64,000 bases of DNA, taken from Flavobacteriales bacterium. GTDB taxonomy: Bacteria > Bacteroidota > Bacteroidia > Flavobacteriales_F > PHOS-HE28. Positions within the stretch are counted from its first letter, which is position 1; the number at the start of each line of letters is the position of its first letter. The translations under genes were made by a program, and so were the position numbers. The stretch is taken from the NCBI GenBank assembly GCA_016710965.1, contig JADJTW010000006.1:124001-188000 (forward strand), given 5' to 3'. Under the pieces are notes generated by a model. It had not been told where the DNA came from and did not search any database. It saw only the letters and a program-made list of their open reading frames with translations. Positions 44,642-53,110 of this stretch are shown in pieces.

Positions 44642-47600
44642 ATGAGCGAGAAGATCCTCAAGGCCCTTTTACAGCTCTTCGCCATCATCGCCAAAGGCGA
44701 TGCCGTGGCCGAAGGTGCGCGCCCTGAGAACGCCGCCATCCTGGAGCGTTTCCTGCGCAAGCAATTCAGCCCCGAGACCGCAGCGGCGCACATGGCCCGC
44801 TATCAGGCCTTCGTGCAGGCCTTCCATGCCAGCGGCGGGGCCAGCCGCAACGGACGCAAGCGCACATCGCTCAACAGCGTGAAGGTGCTGAAGATCTGCA
44901 CCCAGGTGAACGAGGAGCTCAACCAGCGGCAGAAGTTCGTCGTGCTCATCCACTTGCTCGAATTCATCCACGCCGATGGCAGCTCGACAGAGCAGGAGAC
45001 CGAATTCGTGACCACGGTGGCCGAGACCTTCAATATCGGCCAGGAGGATTTCGTTCGATGCCGCGTCTTCGTGAACGGCGCTGCGGCCCTGCGGGAGGAT
45101 GCTTCCCACTTGTTGTACATCAACGCCGCCGTCGACGGCGGATTCCGCGAGGCGAAGCACCTGCACGCGCACGGGCTCGATGGCGAACTGCGCGTGCTGC
45201 ACGTGCCCAGCGTGAACCTGTACCTCATGCGCTACACCGGTGCCGATGATGTGCTGTTGAACGGCCAGCGCATGGGTCGGGACGGGCACTACGTACTGAG
45301 CAATGGAAGCAGTGTACGCCCGCCCAACGGGGTGCCCATCTACTACAGCGATATCCTGCAGGCCTTCATGAACAGGCAGGGACGTCCGCGCATCGTGTTC
45401 CGCGCAGACGCCATCGAATACGCATTCCCCAACGGGCGGTTGGGCCTCAAGGAACTGCACCTGGCCGAGGCTGCGGGCAAGCTCATCGGCATCATGGGCG
45501 GAAGCGGAAGCGGCAAGAGCACCTTGTTGAACGTGCTCAACGGCAACCTGGCCCCCAGTCGCGGGCGGGTCACCATCAATGGCATCGACGTGCATGCCGA
45601 GCGCGATCGGATCCGCGGCGTCATCGGCCACGTGAGCCAGGACGACCTGTTGATCGAGGAGCTCACGGTGTATCAGAATCTCTTCTTCAACGCCAAGCTT
45701 TGCTTCGGCGACCTCAATGACGGACAGGTAGCGGAGCGGGTGCTGCGCATGCTGCAGACCCTCGGCCTCTATGAGAGCAAGGACCTCAAGGTGGGCAGCC
45801 CGCTGGAGAAGACCATCAGCGGCGGACAGCGCAAGCGATTGAACATCGCGTTGGAACTCATCCGCGAGCCCAGCGTGCTCTTCGTGGACGAGCCCACCAG
45901 CGGCCTCAGCTCACGCGATAGCGAGAACATCATGGACCTGTTGAAGGAGCTCGCCCTCAAGGGCAGGCTCGTCTTCGTGGTCATCCACCAGCCGTCCTCG
46001 GACATCTTCAAGCTCTTCGACCGCCTGTTGCTCATGGACCAGGAAGGCCATCCGGTGTACTACGGCGACCCCGTGGACGCGGTGGTGTACTTCAAGAAAG
46101 TGACCGGCCAGGTGAACAGCGATGTGGGCCAGTGCCAGGCGTGCGGCAACGTGAATCCGGAGCAGATCTTCAACATCCTCGAATCGAGGCTCGTGGACGA
46201 GTACGGCAACGAGACCGACCAGCGACGCATCAGCCCTGAGGCGTGGAATGAAGTGTTCCGCGCGCAGATGGAGGTGCGCGTGGCGCAAGTGCCCGAAGAG
46301 CGCTCCGTGCCCAAGAGCACCTTCGCCATACCGGACAAATTGCGCCAATGGCAGGTGTACTTCAAGCGTGATCTTTTGAGCAAGCTGGCCAATCGGCAGT
46401 ACGTGCTCATCAACCTGCTCGAAGCACCGTTGCTGGCCTTCGTCATGGCGTTCTTCCTGAAGTACTACCGCGCTGGCGACGGCACCGCGGGCACGTACAT
46501 CTTCCGCGAGAACGACAACCTGCCGCAATACCTTTTCATCGCCGTTATCGTGGCGCTCTTCCTGGGCCTTACAGTGAGCGCGGAGGAGATCATCCGGGAC
46601 CGCAAGATCCTCGCCCGCGAGAAATTCCTCGACCTGAGCTGGATGAGCTATCTGCTGAGCAAGCTCGGCATCATGTTCATGATCAGTGCTGTGCAAACGG
46701 GCCTCTTCGTGCTCGTCGGCAATGCTGTGCTGGGCATCGAGAGCCTGGGCTGGGCGCACTGGCTGGTGCTCTTCAGTGTCAGCTGCTTCGCGAATGCCCT
46801 CGGCTTGAACGTGAGCGCCAGCTTCAACAGCGCCAAGGTGATCTACATCCTCATCCCGGTGCTCATCATACCGCAGTTGCTCTTCAGCGGCATCATCGTC
46901 AAGTTCGACAAGCTCCACCCGTGGTTCGCATCGCAGAAGAGCGTGCCGTGGATCGGTAACGTCATGGCCTCACGCTGGGCCTACGAAGGGCTTGCGGTGA
47001 CCCAGTTCCGCGAGAACCCCTACGAACGCAATTTCTACGCCTTCGATCAGCGCATGCGCACGGCGAATTGGAAGAAGGACTTGTGGGTGCGCGAATTGCA
47101 AAGCAGCGTGAGCGAGGTGAGGCGGGCCTTGCGCGGTCAGGCGCCTAATGTGGACCTCGCCTACGAGCTGGGCGTGCTGCGCAACGAGTTGGAGAAGGAG
47201 ATGCAGCAGCTCTCAGGCTTCACCTTCCGCGGCGTCAGCGACCTCGCGCCGGGCAAGGTCACCGAAGGTACCCTGGACCGAGTGGAGGAGAGCCTTCAGG
47301 TGCTGGTCGATCACTATCGTGCAGCGTACAAGAGCGCCGAGCGATCCAAGGAGGAACGTATTGCGGCCATGACCGGAACTCCCGAGTTGCGCAAGGAGTA
47401 CTTCGCTTTGCTCGACCGCTACCGCAATGAAAGCCTGGCCGAAGTGGTGACCAACAAGAACGATGTGCGGGTGATCGTGGCCTATGAGGGCGAATTGGTG
47501 CAGAAGAGCGACCCGGTATACCTGGAGCCGATGCACAGCGGCTTCTTCGGCGCGCAGTTCTATGCTCCGGCCAAGTACGTTCTGGGCATGCGCATCCCTA

Positions 47601-47713
47601 CGCTATGGGCAAATGTTCTGGTGCTTTGGGCCATGGCATTGCTCCTGTGCGGTGCGCTGTACGCAGAGCTTTTCCCGCGCCTGATGGCGCGTTTCGCGAG
47701 CGGTCGTCAGTGA
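44642..47713 (+). CDS. TerB-like / FHA-like / ABCG-type ABC transporter fusion
   Basis: This 1023-residue protein combines four parts. Residues 1-150 form an alpha-helical TerB/DjlA-like domain (IHADGSSTEQETEFV). About 170-250 look FHA-like (DDVLLNGQRMGRDGHYVLSNGSSV). The ABC ATPase has Walker A GGSGSGKST (286-294), QDD Q-loop near 333, signature SGGQRKR (393-399) and Walker B VLFVDEP (412-418). The ABC2-type membrane part has about six helices (about 590-780 and a last one near 1000), with a long coiled extracytoplasmic loop between. One half-transporter in a single chain resembles eukaryotic ABCG/White proteins. Substrate unknown; lipid or pigment-like export is speculative. A purely ABC start is excluded because the TerB part is in frame from 44642. 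Confidence 0.88.
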   Translation: MSEKILKALLQLFAIIAKGDAVAEGARPENAAILERFLRKQFSPETAAAHMARYQAFVQAFHASGGASRNGRKRTSLNSVKVLKICTQVNEELNQRQKFVVLIHLLEFIHADGSSTEQETEFVTTVAETFNIGQEDFVRCRVFVNGAAALREDASHLLYINAAVDGGFREAKHLHAHGLDGELRVLHVPSVNLYLMRYTGADDVLLNGQRMGRDGHYVLSNGSSVRPPNGVPIYYSDILQAFMNRQGRPRIVFRADAIEYAFPNGRLGLKELHLAEAAGKLIGIMGGSGSGKSTLLNVLNGNLAPSRGRVTINGIDVHAERDRIRGVIGHVSQDDLLIEELTVYQNLFFNAKLCFGDLNDGQVAERVLRMLQTLGLYESKDLKVGSPLEKTISGGQRKRLNIALELIREPSVLFVDEPTSGLSSRDSENIMDLLKELALKGRLVFVVIHQPSSDIFKLFDRLLLMDQEGHPVYYGDPVDAVVYFKKVTGQVNSDVGQCQACGNVNPEQIFNILESRLVDEYGNETDQRRISPEAWNEVFRAQMEVRVAQVPEERSVPKSTFAIPDKLRQWQVYFKRDLLSKLANRQYVLINLLEAPLLAFVMAFFLKYYRAGDGTAGTYIFRENDNLPQYLFIAVIVALFLGLTVSAEEIIRDRKILAREKFLDLSWMSYLLSKLGIMFMISAVQTGLFVLVGNAVLGIESLGWAHWLVLFSVSCFANALGLNVSASFNSAKVIYILIPVLIIPQLLFSGIIVKFDKLHPWFASQKSVPWIGNVMASRWAYEGLAVTQFRENPYERNFYAFDQRMRTANWKKDLWVRELQSSVSEVRRALRGQAPNVDLAYELGVLRNELEKEMQQLSGFTFRGVSDLAPGKVTEGTLDRVEESLQVLVDHYRAAYKSAERSKEERIAAMTGTPELRKEYFALLDRYRNESLAEVVTNKNDVRVIVAYEGELVQKSDPVYLEPMHSGFFGAQFYAPAKYVLGMRIPTLWANVLVLWAMALLLCGALYAELFPRLMARFASGRQ

Positions 47714-47720
47714 ACGGCGC

Positions 47721-48113
47721 TTACTTGCCGTCCACTTCGGCGATCTGGATCATCTTGAACGGCACGTTGATGATGCCGGCGTAGTCCTCGCCCGCCTCCA
47801 GCATATCTTCATCATCGGCCTCGTAGTGCCAGAGCACCGACACTTCACTGCCCGCGGCGCGGATGGTCTCGAGCTTCTTGAACACATCCAAGATGCACTT
47901 GCTGGAACTGGTATTGAAGTACTCGAGTTGCACGTGCAAGGCGGTCTTGCTGTTCGGTGACCGACCGTACTTGTCGATCCAGTCGATCAGCGGCTTGTAG
48001 AAATCGATGCTGTTCTCCGGGATGCTGCGGCCCTTGAGCTCGAGCAAGCCGGTGTTCGGGTCGAAGTGCACGTGCGGGGTCTTGGGCGATCCTTCGAGTT
48101 GCAGGGGTTCCAT
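47721..48113 (-). CDS. siaC: SiaC-family regulatory phosphoprotein (DUF1987)
   Basis: The 130-residue protein carries DUF1987/SiaC features: LELKGRSIPENSIDFYKPLIDWIDKY and LHVQLEYFNTSSSKCILDVFKKLE, the segment around the phosphorylatable threonine, plus DMLEAGEDYAGI near the end. In Pseudomonas, SiaC is phosphorylated by SiaB, dephosphorylated by SiaA, and activates a diguanylate cyclase (SiaD) when unphosphorylated. The ATG at 48113 (MEPLQLEGSPK) is 11 bases after the SiaB homologue stop; the open frame further upstream overlaps siaB and is rejected. No diguanylate cyclase or phosphatase gene is adjacent, so the output here is unknown. Confidence 0.88.
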   Translation of the reverse strand: MEPLQLEGSPKTPHVHFDPNTGLLELKGRSIPENSIDFYKPLIDWIDKYGRSPNSKTALHVQLEYFNTSSSKCILDVFKKLETIRAAGSEVSVLWHYEADDEDMLEAGEDYAGIINVPFKMIQIAEVDGK

Positions 48114-48124
48114 GTCGGTTTGGT

Positions 48125-48706
48125 CTAAGTGGTCACGTTCACGTTCAGGCTGAAGAAGGCATTGTCGTGGTCGTAGGGCACGAAGGCGTATTCGAGCTTG
48201 CCACCGCTGCGCCGTGCGATGTCGATCATGCCCAGCCCTCCGCCACCCACGGCCGAATAGGTTCCATCCACGAGCTTCTCGCGGTACCATTCACGCAAGT
48301 CATCCGGGCTGGCGGAGTTGATGCGGTCCAGGTGCGATTTCAAGCGGTCCACTTCGGCGCCGGCCATGAAATTTCCGGTGAGCACGGAATAGCCTTTGTC
48401 CACCTGTGCGACCATGACCACGCCGTGGGGGTCCTTCGCGATCACGGCAGCATGGCCTTCGGACCCGGAAGGGCCGCTATGATGGTAGAGGTTCTGCAGG
48501 CATTCCACCACCACGTTGAACACGCGCTTGCGAGCGCGCGCATCAGGTTCGATGGCGTCCAGCTTGCGCTCCATAAGGCCCAGGATCACTGAAATGAGGT
48601 CGGCGCTCAACTCGCCCTTGAAGGACAGCATGACGCGACTGCGTTCGAGTTCATCGTAGAGGTCGTGAACACGATCTAGCATGGCGGGATCTCCCGGTGG
48701 AGGCAT
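48125..48706 (-). CDS. siaB: SiaB-family protein kinase
   Basis: The 193-residue protein has the SiaB (DUF6272) pattern: SFKGELSADLISVILGLMERKL, RVFNVVVECLQNLYHHS with the histidine-kinase-like asparagine box, and a glycine-rich ATP lid GTYSAVGGGGLGMIDIARRSG. It is GHKL-fold but phosphorylates a threonine in SiaC rather than a histidine. The ATG at 48682 (MLDRVHDLY) is an alternative start. It is 11 bases upstream of the SiaC gene, which supports the kinase-substrate pairing. Divergent from the methyltransferase gene, with 119 bases between starts. Confidence 0.85.
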   Translation of the reverse strand: MPPPGDPAMLDRVHDLYDELERSRVMLSFKGELSADLISVILGLMERKLDAIEPDARARKRVFNVVVECLQNLYHHSGPSGSEGHAAVIAKDPHGVVMVAQVDKGYSVLTGNFMAGAEVDRLKSHLDRINSASPDDLREWYREKLVDGTYSAVGGGGLGMIDIARRSGGKLEYAFVPYDHDNAFFSLNVNVTT

Positions 48707-48798
48707 GATGCATCAAATCAAGCCCCCCGCCAGCGGTGGGCGCCCCGGTCCGTGGTGGAGTTATCCACGCGGTTGTCAACCCGCATGCACGCCGGATA

Positions 48799-48806
48799 CC
48801 TTCGCC
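48799..48806 (+). promoter_or_regulatory. candidate -7 box, methyltransferase operon
   Basis: TACCTTCG lies 19 bases before the ATG at 48826, in the divergent region shared with siaB. It differs from TAnnTTTG at one base. No convincing TTG is seen at -33. Confidence 0.3.
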
Positions 48807-48825
48807 CGCCCAGAGGGCGAAGCGA

Positions 48826-49554
48826 ATGGATTGGTACAAGCACTGGTTCGGCACGCGCTACTACACGCTGCTCTATGGGCACCGCGACGATGCCGATGCC
48901 GCAGCCTGGGTGGAAGCGATCGCCGCTCGCTGGGGCCTGCCGGTCGGGGCCGAGGTCATGGACATGGCCTGCGGTCGCGGTCGGCATGCACGGCACTTCG
49001 CGCAGCTCGGCCTGCGCGTTACAGGCATCGACCTGTCCGAGAGCAGCATTGACCAAGCGAGGACCCTCGTGCCCGATGCTGAGTTCCATGTGCGCGACAT
49101 GCGTTCGGTGTTCCGTGCCGGGCACTTCGATGCGATCTGCTGCCTCTTCACGAGCCTGGGCTATTTCGAGTCGCTGGCCGATGACCAATTGGTGTTCGAG
49201 GCGGCGGCCGAGGCGCTCAAACCAGGCGGTTTCTTCACCGTCGATTTCATGAACGTGGCGGTGGTGCTGAGGGACCTGGTGGAGAAGGAGGAGATCGAGC
49301 GCGAGGGCGTTCACTTCCGGATCGATCGCTCCTTGCGCGACGGAGTGCTCATAAAGCGGGTCACCGTCGTCGAAGGAACGATGACCCACTGCTTCGAAGA
49401 ACGTGTGCAGGCCCTCGACCATATCACCTTGGAGGCGATGGCGCGCAAGGCCGGGCTGGAGGTGCTGGACGTCACCGATGGGCCTGTGCTTGCTCCGTTC
49501 GATCCGGATCGATCACAGCGTTTCGTTCTTTGGACCCGAAAACCCGCTCGATGA
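48826..49554 (+). CDS. class I SAM-dependent methyltransferase
   Basis: This 242-residue protein has the Rossmann motif I (VMDMACGRGRHARHFAQLG), an acidic motif II (VTGIDLSESSI), DMRSVF and a motif-IV region (FDAICCLFTSLGYF), followed by LKPGGFFTVDFMN. This matches soluble class I methyltransferases that use S-adenosylmethionine; the acceptor is unknown. The ATG at 48826 (MDWYKHWFGTRYYTLLYGHR) is a common family start; the upstream frame overlaps non-coding DNA. Its TGA overlaps the ATG of the next gene, so the two are translated together. Confidence 0.88.
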   Translation: MDWYKHWFGTRYYTLLYGHRDDADAAAWVEAIAARWGLPVGAEVMDMACGRGRHARHFAQLGLRVTGIDLSESSIDQARTLVPDAEFHVRDMRSVFRAGHFDAICCLFTSLGYFESLADDQLVFEAAAEALKPGGFFTVDFMNVAVVLRDLVEKEEIEREGVHFRIDRSLRDGVLIKRVTVVEGTMTHCFEERVQALDHITLEAMARKAGLEVLDVTDGPVLAPFDPDRSQRFVLWTRKPAR

Positions 49555-50255
49555 TCCCCTTCGTCGCCCTGCTCTTCTTCGCGCTGCCTATGCTGGCGGG
49601 AGCTGTCGTGCGGCTGATGAAGCCCGATGCGCGTGGCCTTCGCTTGCTGCTCTCCTTCAGTGGTGCGTTCATGCTCGCGATCGTCTTCCTGCACATGCTG
49701 CCCGAACTGTACGAGGCCGAAGGCGAGATGATCGGGGCATGGGTGCTGGCGGGCTTCCTGCTGCAGGTGGTGCTGGAGTTCTTCAGCCAGGGGATCGAGC
49801 ATGGGCATATGCATGTGCATGCGCATGGCCGGAGCGCCCTCCCGTGGCTCACGCTAGCCAGCCTTTGCCTCCACTCCTTCGCCGAGGGGATGCCCTTCGC
49901 CGACGAGCGCGTCGCGGGCGACACTCCCTTCCTCATGGGTGTCGTGCTGCACAAGATGCCAATGGCCATTGCACTGGCAACTGTACTTCAACGCTCGGGG
50001 ACCTCGGCTTTCGCGGGTTGGGGCATGCTCGTGATCTTCGCACTTGCCGCGCCCTGCGGTATCCTTGCCGGGCACTTGTCCATGGGCTTCCTGGACGGTC
50101 GCTTCCTCCACCACATGCTCGGCCTGGCCATCGGCATGCTCCTGCATATCGGTACCACCATCATCTTCGAGAGCGCGCCCGAGCACCGCTTCAATGGTGC
50201 CCGCTTCGTGGCGGTGGTGCTCGGCGCTTCGCTGGCCGCGCTATCGGTCCACTGA
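49551..50255 (+). CDS. ZIP-family metal transporter
   Basis: This 234-residue inner-membrane protein has about eight helices. It has the ZIP hallmarks LHMLPELYEAE in helix 2, a histidine-rich loop (HGHMHVHAHG), LHSFAEGMPFADE in helix 4 and VLHKMPMAIAL in helix 5, where the histidine and glutamate side chains bind divalent metal. ZIP proteins take zinc, iron or manganese into the cytosol; which one is not determined. The ATG at 49551 overlaps the TGA of the methyltransferase (ATGA), and the family start fits there. The genes are probably in one operon. Confidence 0.88.
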   Translation: MIPFVALLFFALPMLAGAVVRLMKPDARGLRLLLSFSGAFMLAIVFLHMLPELYEAEGEMIGAWVLAGFLLQVVLEFFSQGIEHGHMHVHAHGRSALPWLTLASLCLHSFAEGMPFADERVAGDTPFLMGVVLHKMPMAIALATVLQRSGTSAFAGWGMLVIFALAAPCGILAGHLSMGFLDGRFLHHMLGLAIGMLLHIGTTIIFESAPEHRFNGARFVAVVLGASLAALSVH

Positions 50256-50296
50256 ACTTTTTCGCATTGCGGCATACGACCGATCCATTCCTGCCG

Positions 50297-50304
50297 TTAC
50301 TTTG
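50297..50304 (+). promoter_or_regulatory. candidate -7 box of the 50325 operon
   Basis: TTACTTTG lies 20 bases before the ATG at 50325. It matches TAnnTTTG except for the second base. The likely -33 TTG is 27 bases away, too far for a good pair. Confidence 0.4.
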
Positions 50305-50324
50305 CCACGCAAAGAACTTTGCCA

Positions 50325-50993
50325 ATGTCGGAACAAGACCACATCAACGACCTCGGGCACATCCGCGGGCTCATGGACCGCAGCACGCGCTTCCTTAGCC
50401 TGAGCGGCTTGAGCGGTATTACTGCGGGCCTTGCCGCCCTGGTGGGCGCCTTTGCTGCGCGGGAGCATTTCACCTCGCTCTACTTCGATGGCCGCGCGTC
50501 GGGCATGTTCGAGAGCGATTACCTGCCCACGCGCTGGGTGACCGCCCGGTTCGATGATCATGTGCAGTTCCTCGTTGTCGATGGACTGATCGTGCTGGTG
50601 GTCGCACTGATCGGAGCGCTCTGGTTCACGTGGCGTCGCAGCGAACGAACGGGCCAGAGCTTATGGGATGCCAGTGCCCGCCGCATGCTGCTGAACCTCC
50701 TGCTCCCATTGATCGCTGGTGGGCTCTTCTCACTGGCGCTTCTATTCAATGGATCCATCCTCATGGTGCCATCGGCAACGCTGGTATTCTATGGCCTGGC
50801 ATTGCTCAATGCATCGAAGTACACCTTGGACGAGATCCGCTGGTTGGGCGTGAGCGAAGCCGCATTGGGCGTCGTGGCTGCATTCTGGCCCACGGCCGGC
50901 CTGCTCTTCTGGGCATTGGGCTTCGGTGTGCTGCACATCTTCTATGGCGGCTTGATGTACCTGCGCCACGAGCGCGGCCAGGGTGCGGCATGA
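50325..50993 (+). CDS. membrane protein with four to five helices
   Basis: This 222-residue protein starts MSEQDHINDLGHIRGLMDR, a soluble N-tail, and then has several hydrophobic segments (LSGITAGLAALVGAF, LVVDGLIVLVVALIGALW, LLPLIAGGLFSLALL, VSEAALGVVAAFWPTAGLLFWALGFGVLH). No catalytic motif is apparent. A winged-helix regulator begins inside its stop codon (ATGA). Related gene pairs of a short-tailed membrane protein and a winged-helix protein occur in other Bacteroidota, which supports a shared but undescribed role. It begins a new transcription unit, given the -7 box just upstream. Confidence 0.8.
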   Translation: MSEQDHINDLGHIRGLMDRSTRFLSLSGLSGITAGLAALVGAFAAREHFTSLYFDGRASGMFESDYLPTRWVTARFDDHVQFLVVDGLIVLVVALIGALWFTWRRSERTGQSLWDASARRMLLNLLLPLIAGGLFSLALLFNGSILMVPSATLVFYGLALLNASKYTLDEIRWLGVSEAALGVVAAFWPTAGLLFWALGFGVLHIFYGGLMYLRHERGQGAA

Positions 50994-51277
50994 TCGAGCA
51001 GCTCAATAAGGCATTCGAGAGCCGCGTGCGTTTGGGCATCATGGCCGTGCTTGCGGTGAACGATTGGGTCGATCATTCGCGGCTGAGGGAATTGTTGAAT
51101 GTCACCGATGGCAACCTCGCAAGCCACCTCGCTGCACTGGAGGAGCTGCGCTACGTGCAGGTGCGGAAGCGTTTCGTAGGCAGGCGACCCAATACTTCCT
51201 ATAAAGCGAGCGTTGCAGGCGCGCGGGCCTTCCGCGAGCATCTTGATGCCATCGAACGCCTGCTGCCAAAGATCTGA
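50990..51277 (+). CDS. winged-helix transcriptional regulator
   Basis: This is a 95-residue single-domain protein: MIEQLNKAFESRVRLGIMAVLAVNDWVDHSRLRELLNVTDGNLASHL and then an acidic wing (ELRYVQVRKRFVGRRPNTSYKA). It fits the HTH_34/MarR-like winged-helix type that occurs as stand-alone DNA-binding proteins, without a ligand domain. Its start overlaps the stop of the membrane-protein gene by the ATGA pattern and the next gene begins 3 bases after its stop, so it is in an operon of membrane proteins and may regulate it. Confidence 0.88.
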   Translation: MIEQLNKAFESRVRLGIMAVLAVNDWVDHSRLRELLNVTDGNLASHLAALEELRYVQVRKRFVGRRPNTSYKASVAGARAFREHLDAIERLLPKI

Positions 51278-51280
51278 ACG

Positions 51281-52840
51281 ATGAACACCAACCTGCCTGC
51301 GCCCATGCGTGCCTTCCTGCCCCTGATCACCATCCTCTGCGGTGCCTTCCTGTTCGACTTGCTGTTCCATGGGATGGCTCCAGGCCTGAACCTGCTGCTC
51401 TTCGTAGTCTTCATCGTAGCCACGCTCGCGCTGCGGATGGGCCGCACCGCACTATCGCTTCCTGCGCGAGGGGCGTTGCTGGGAGCGGTGGTGGCCGCGG
51501 CCATGGTCTGCATCCACCACAGCGGGCTGGCCGTATTCATGGCCGTGGTATCGCTTGGTGCAGGCAGCGCGTTCGCGCACGAGCCGAAGCTCCGCAGCTT
51601 GTTCTACAGCATTCCGCAGCTCGCCAGCAATTTCCTCCTGTTGCCTTGGGCGGCTTGGGAAGGCACTGGGGAGTTGATGCAGCATCGGAGCGGTGCGCGC
51701 GTTGGATGGCGCTGGGGAAGGATCGTGTTGCTACCACTGCTCGTGGGCATCGTGTTCTTCTCGCTCTATCGGGCAGGCAATCCGCGCTTCGATCAGCTCA
51801 CGGCCGGCTTCCTCGATGGCCTGTGGGAGATCTTCGGCGATCTCCTCGAAGCGCTATTCACTGAGCGGTTCTTCTTCTTCCTCTTCGGCATGGTCGTATG
51901 CGCGGGCTTGCTTTTCCGCTACGCGCCGAAGCTGGTGCTCCAACTGGAGCAGCAATTCGGCGAACGCCTTGAGCGCATGCGCCGCAAGCGCCCGCACTGG
52001 CTGGCACCACGCAGCTTGAATCCACTGGAACGCGAACGCCGGATGGGCATGGTGCTACTGGTGCTGGTGAACGCCTTGCTGCTGGTGGTCAACATCATCG
52101 ACATCGATTGGGTGTGGTTCGGATTCGAAGTGCCGGAGGGATTCAGCTTGAAGCAGTTCGTGCATGAAGGCACCTGGATCCTCATCATCAGCATCCTGCT
52201 GAGCATGCTGTTGCTGCTGCATCTCTTCCGTCGCAACCTCAACTTCTACTGGCGGAGCGGCCCGCTTCGCGTGCTGGCCTATGTGTGGATCGCGCAGAAC
52301 CTCGTGCTCGGTATCAGCGTGTTCCTGCGCAATTACCACTACATCAACTTCCATGGGCTGGCGTACCTGCGCATCGGGGTCATTGCTTTCCTTCTCCTTG
52401 TGCTCGTTGGCCTTGTCACGCTGTGGCTGAAGATCCGAGGCAAGCGCAGTTTCTACTGGCTCACCCGCGTGAATGCATGGGCTGCGTTCGCCGTGCTCAT
52501 CGGCATGACCACGGTGGACTGGGACCGCGCGATCGTCCGGTTCAACCTGCACCACGATAACCCGGGCGAGATCGACATCGACAACTACCTCGCGATGAGC
52601 GACCGCGTGCTGCCGCTGCTGTACGCGAACATCGATCTGGTGGAAGCGCAGATGGCCAAGCACCGGACCAACGCCGTGCGCTGGGTCGATCACCCCGAGC
52701 CGGAACCCTTCCGGTCCGCGCTGGATGGCAAGCGCGACCGTTTCGTGGAGCGCTACCGCGAACAACATTGGCAGAGCTGGACCTGGGCGGATGAACGCAT
52801 TTCCTTGACGCCGGTATCGCGAGGCCAGATTCAAATATGA
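51281..52840 (+). CDS. multi-pass membrane protein (DUF4153/DUF4173-like)
   Basis: This 519-residue protein has at least nine hydrophobic segments, including ILCGAFLFDLLF, LALRMGRTALSLPARGALLG, FMAVVSLGAGSAFAHE, MVLLVLVNALLLVVNIIDIDWVWF and LRIGVIAFLLLVLVGLVTLWL. It ends in a soluble tail (RFNLHHDNPGEIDIDNYLAMSDRVLPLL). The pattern, particularly NYLAMSDRVLPLLYANIDL, resembles the DUF4153/DUF4173 proteins often adjacent to membrane proteins in Bacteroidota. Role unknown. It starts 3 bases after the winged-helix gene, so it is co-expressed with it. Confidence 0.8.
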   Translation: MNTNLPAPMRAFLPLITILCGAFLFDLLFHGMAPGLNLLLFVVFIVATLALRMGRTALSLPARGALLGAVVAAAMVCIHHSGLAVFMAVVSLGAGSAFAHEPKLRSLFYSIPQLASNFLLLPWAAWEGTGELMQHRSGARVGWRWGRIVLLPLLVGIVFFSLYRAGNPRFDQLTAGFLDGLWEIFGDLLEALFTERFFFFLFGMVVCAGLLFRYAPKLVLQLEQQFGERLERMRRKRPHWLAPRSLNPLERERRMGMVLLVLVNALLLVVNIIDIDWVWFGFEVPEGFSLKQFVHEGTWILIISILLSMLLLLHLFRRNLNFYWRSGPLRVLAYVWIAQNLVLGISVFLRNYHYINFHGLAYLRIGVIAFLLLVLVGLVTLWLKIRGKRSFYWLTRVNAWAAFAVLIGMTTVDWDRAIVRFNLHHDNPGEIDIDNYLAMSDRVLPLLYANIDLVEAQMAKHRTNAVRWVDHPEPEPFRSALDGKRDRFVERYREQHWQSWTWADERISLTPVSRGQIQI

Positions 52841-53110
52841 AGACAGGAGAGGAACCTCGCCGACACCACTACTAGCGATGCAGTTCACGGATGAGGTGAA
52901 TTGGACCCTGTTGGATTTTGTTGCTGCTGGGCCCCGCCGCCGGGCCGGGGGGGGGGGGGCTCGAGGAGGAAGGGGCCAGGCCCCCCGGGCCCCCCGCGGG
53001 GGCCCCGGGGCCCCCCCTCCCTCCAGGGGAGAACGGCGCGGCCGCCCCCCCGCCGCCCCCCGGGGGGGGGCCGCCCCCAGGCGCCCCCGGGGGGGGGGGG
53101 ACCCAGCGTC
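52841..53110. other. intergenic stretch with G/C homopolymer tract, probable artefact
   Basis: From about 52930 to 53100 almost every base is G or C, in runs of up to about 14 identical bases. Nothing else in the window looks like this. It carries no credible coding, promoter or structural signal. A misassembly or poor consensus is the likeliest reading. Confidence 0.8.
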
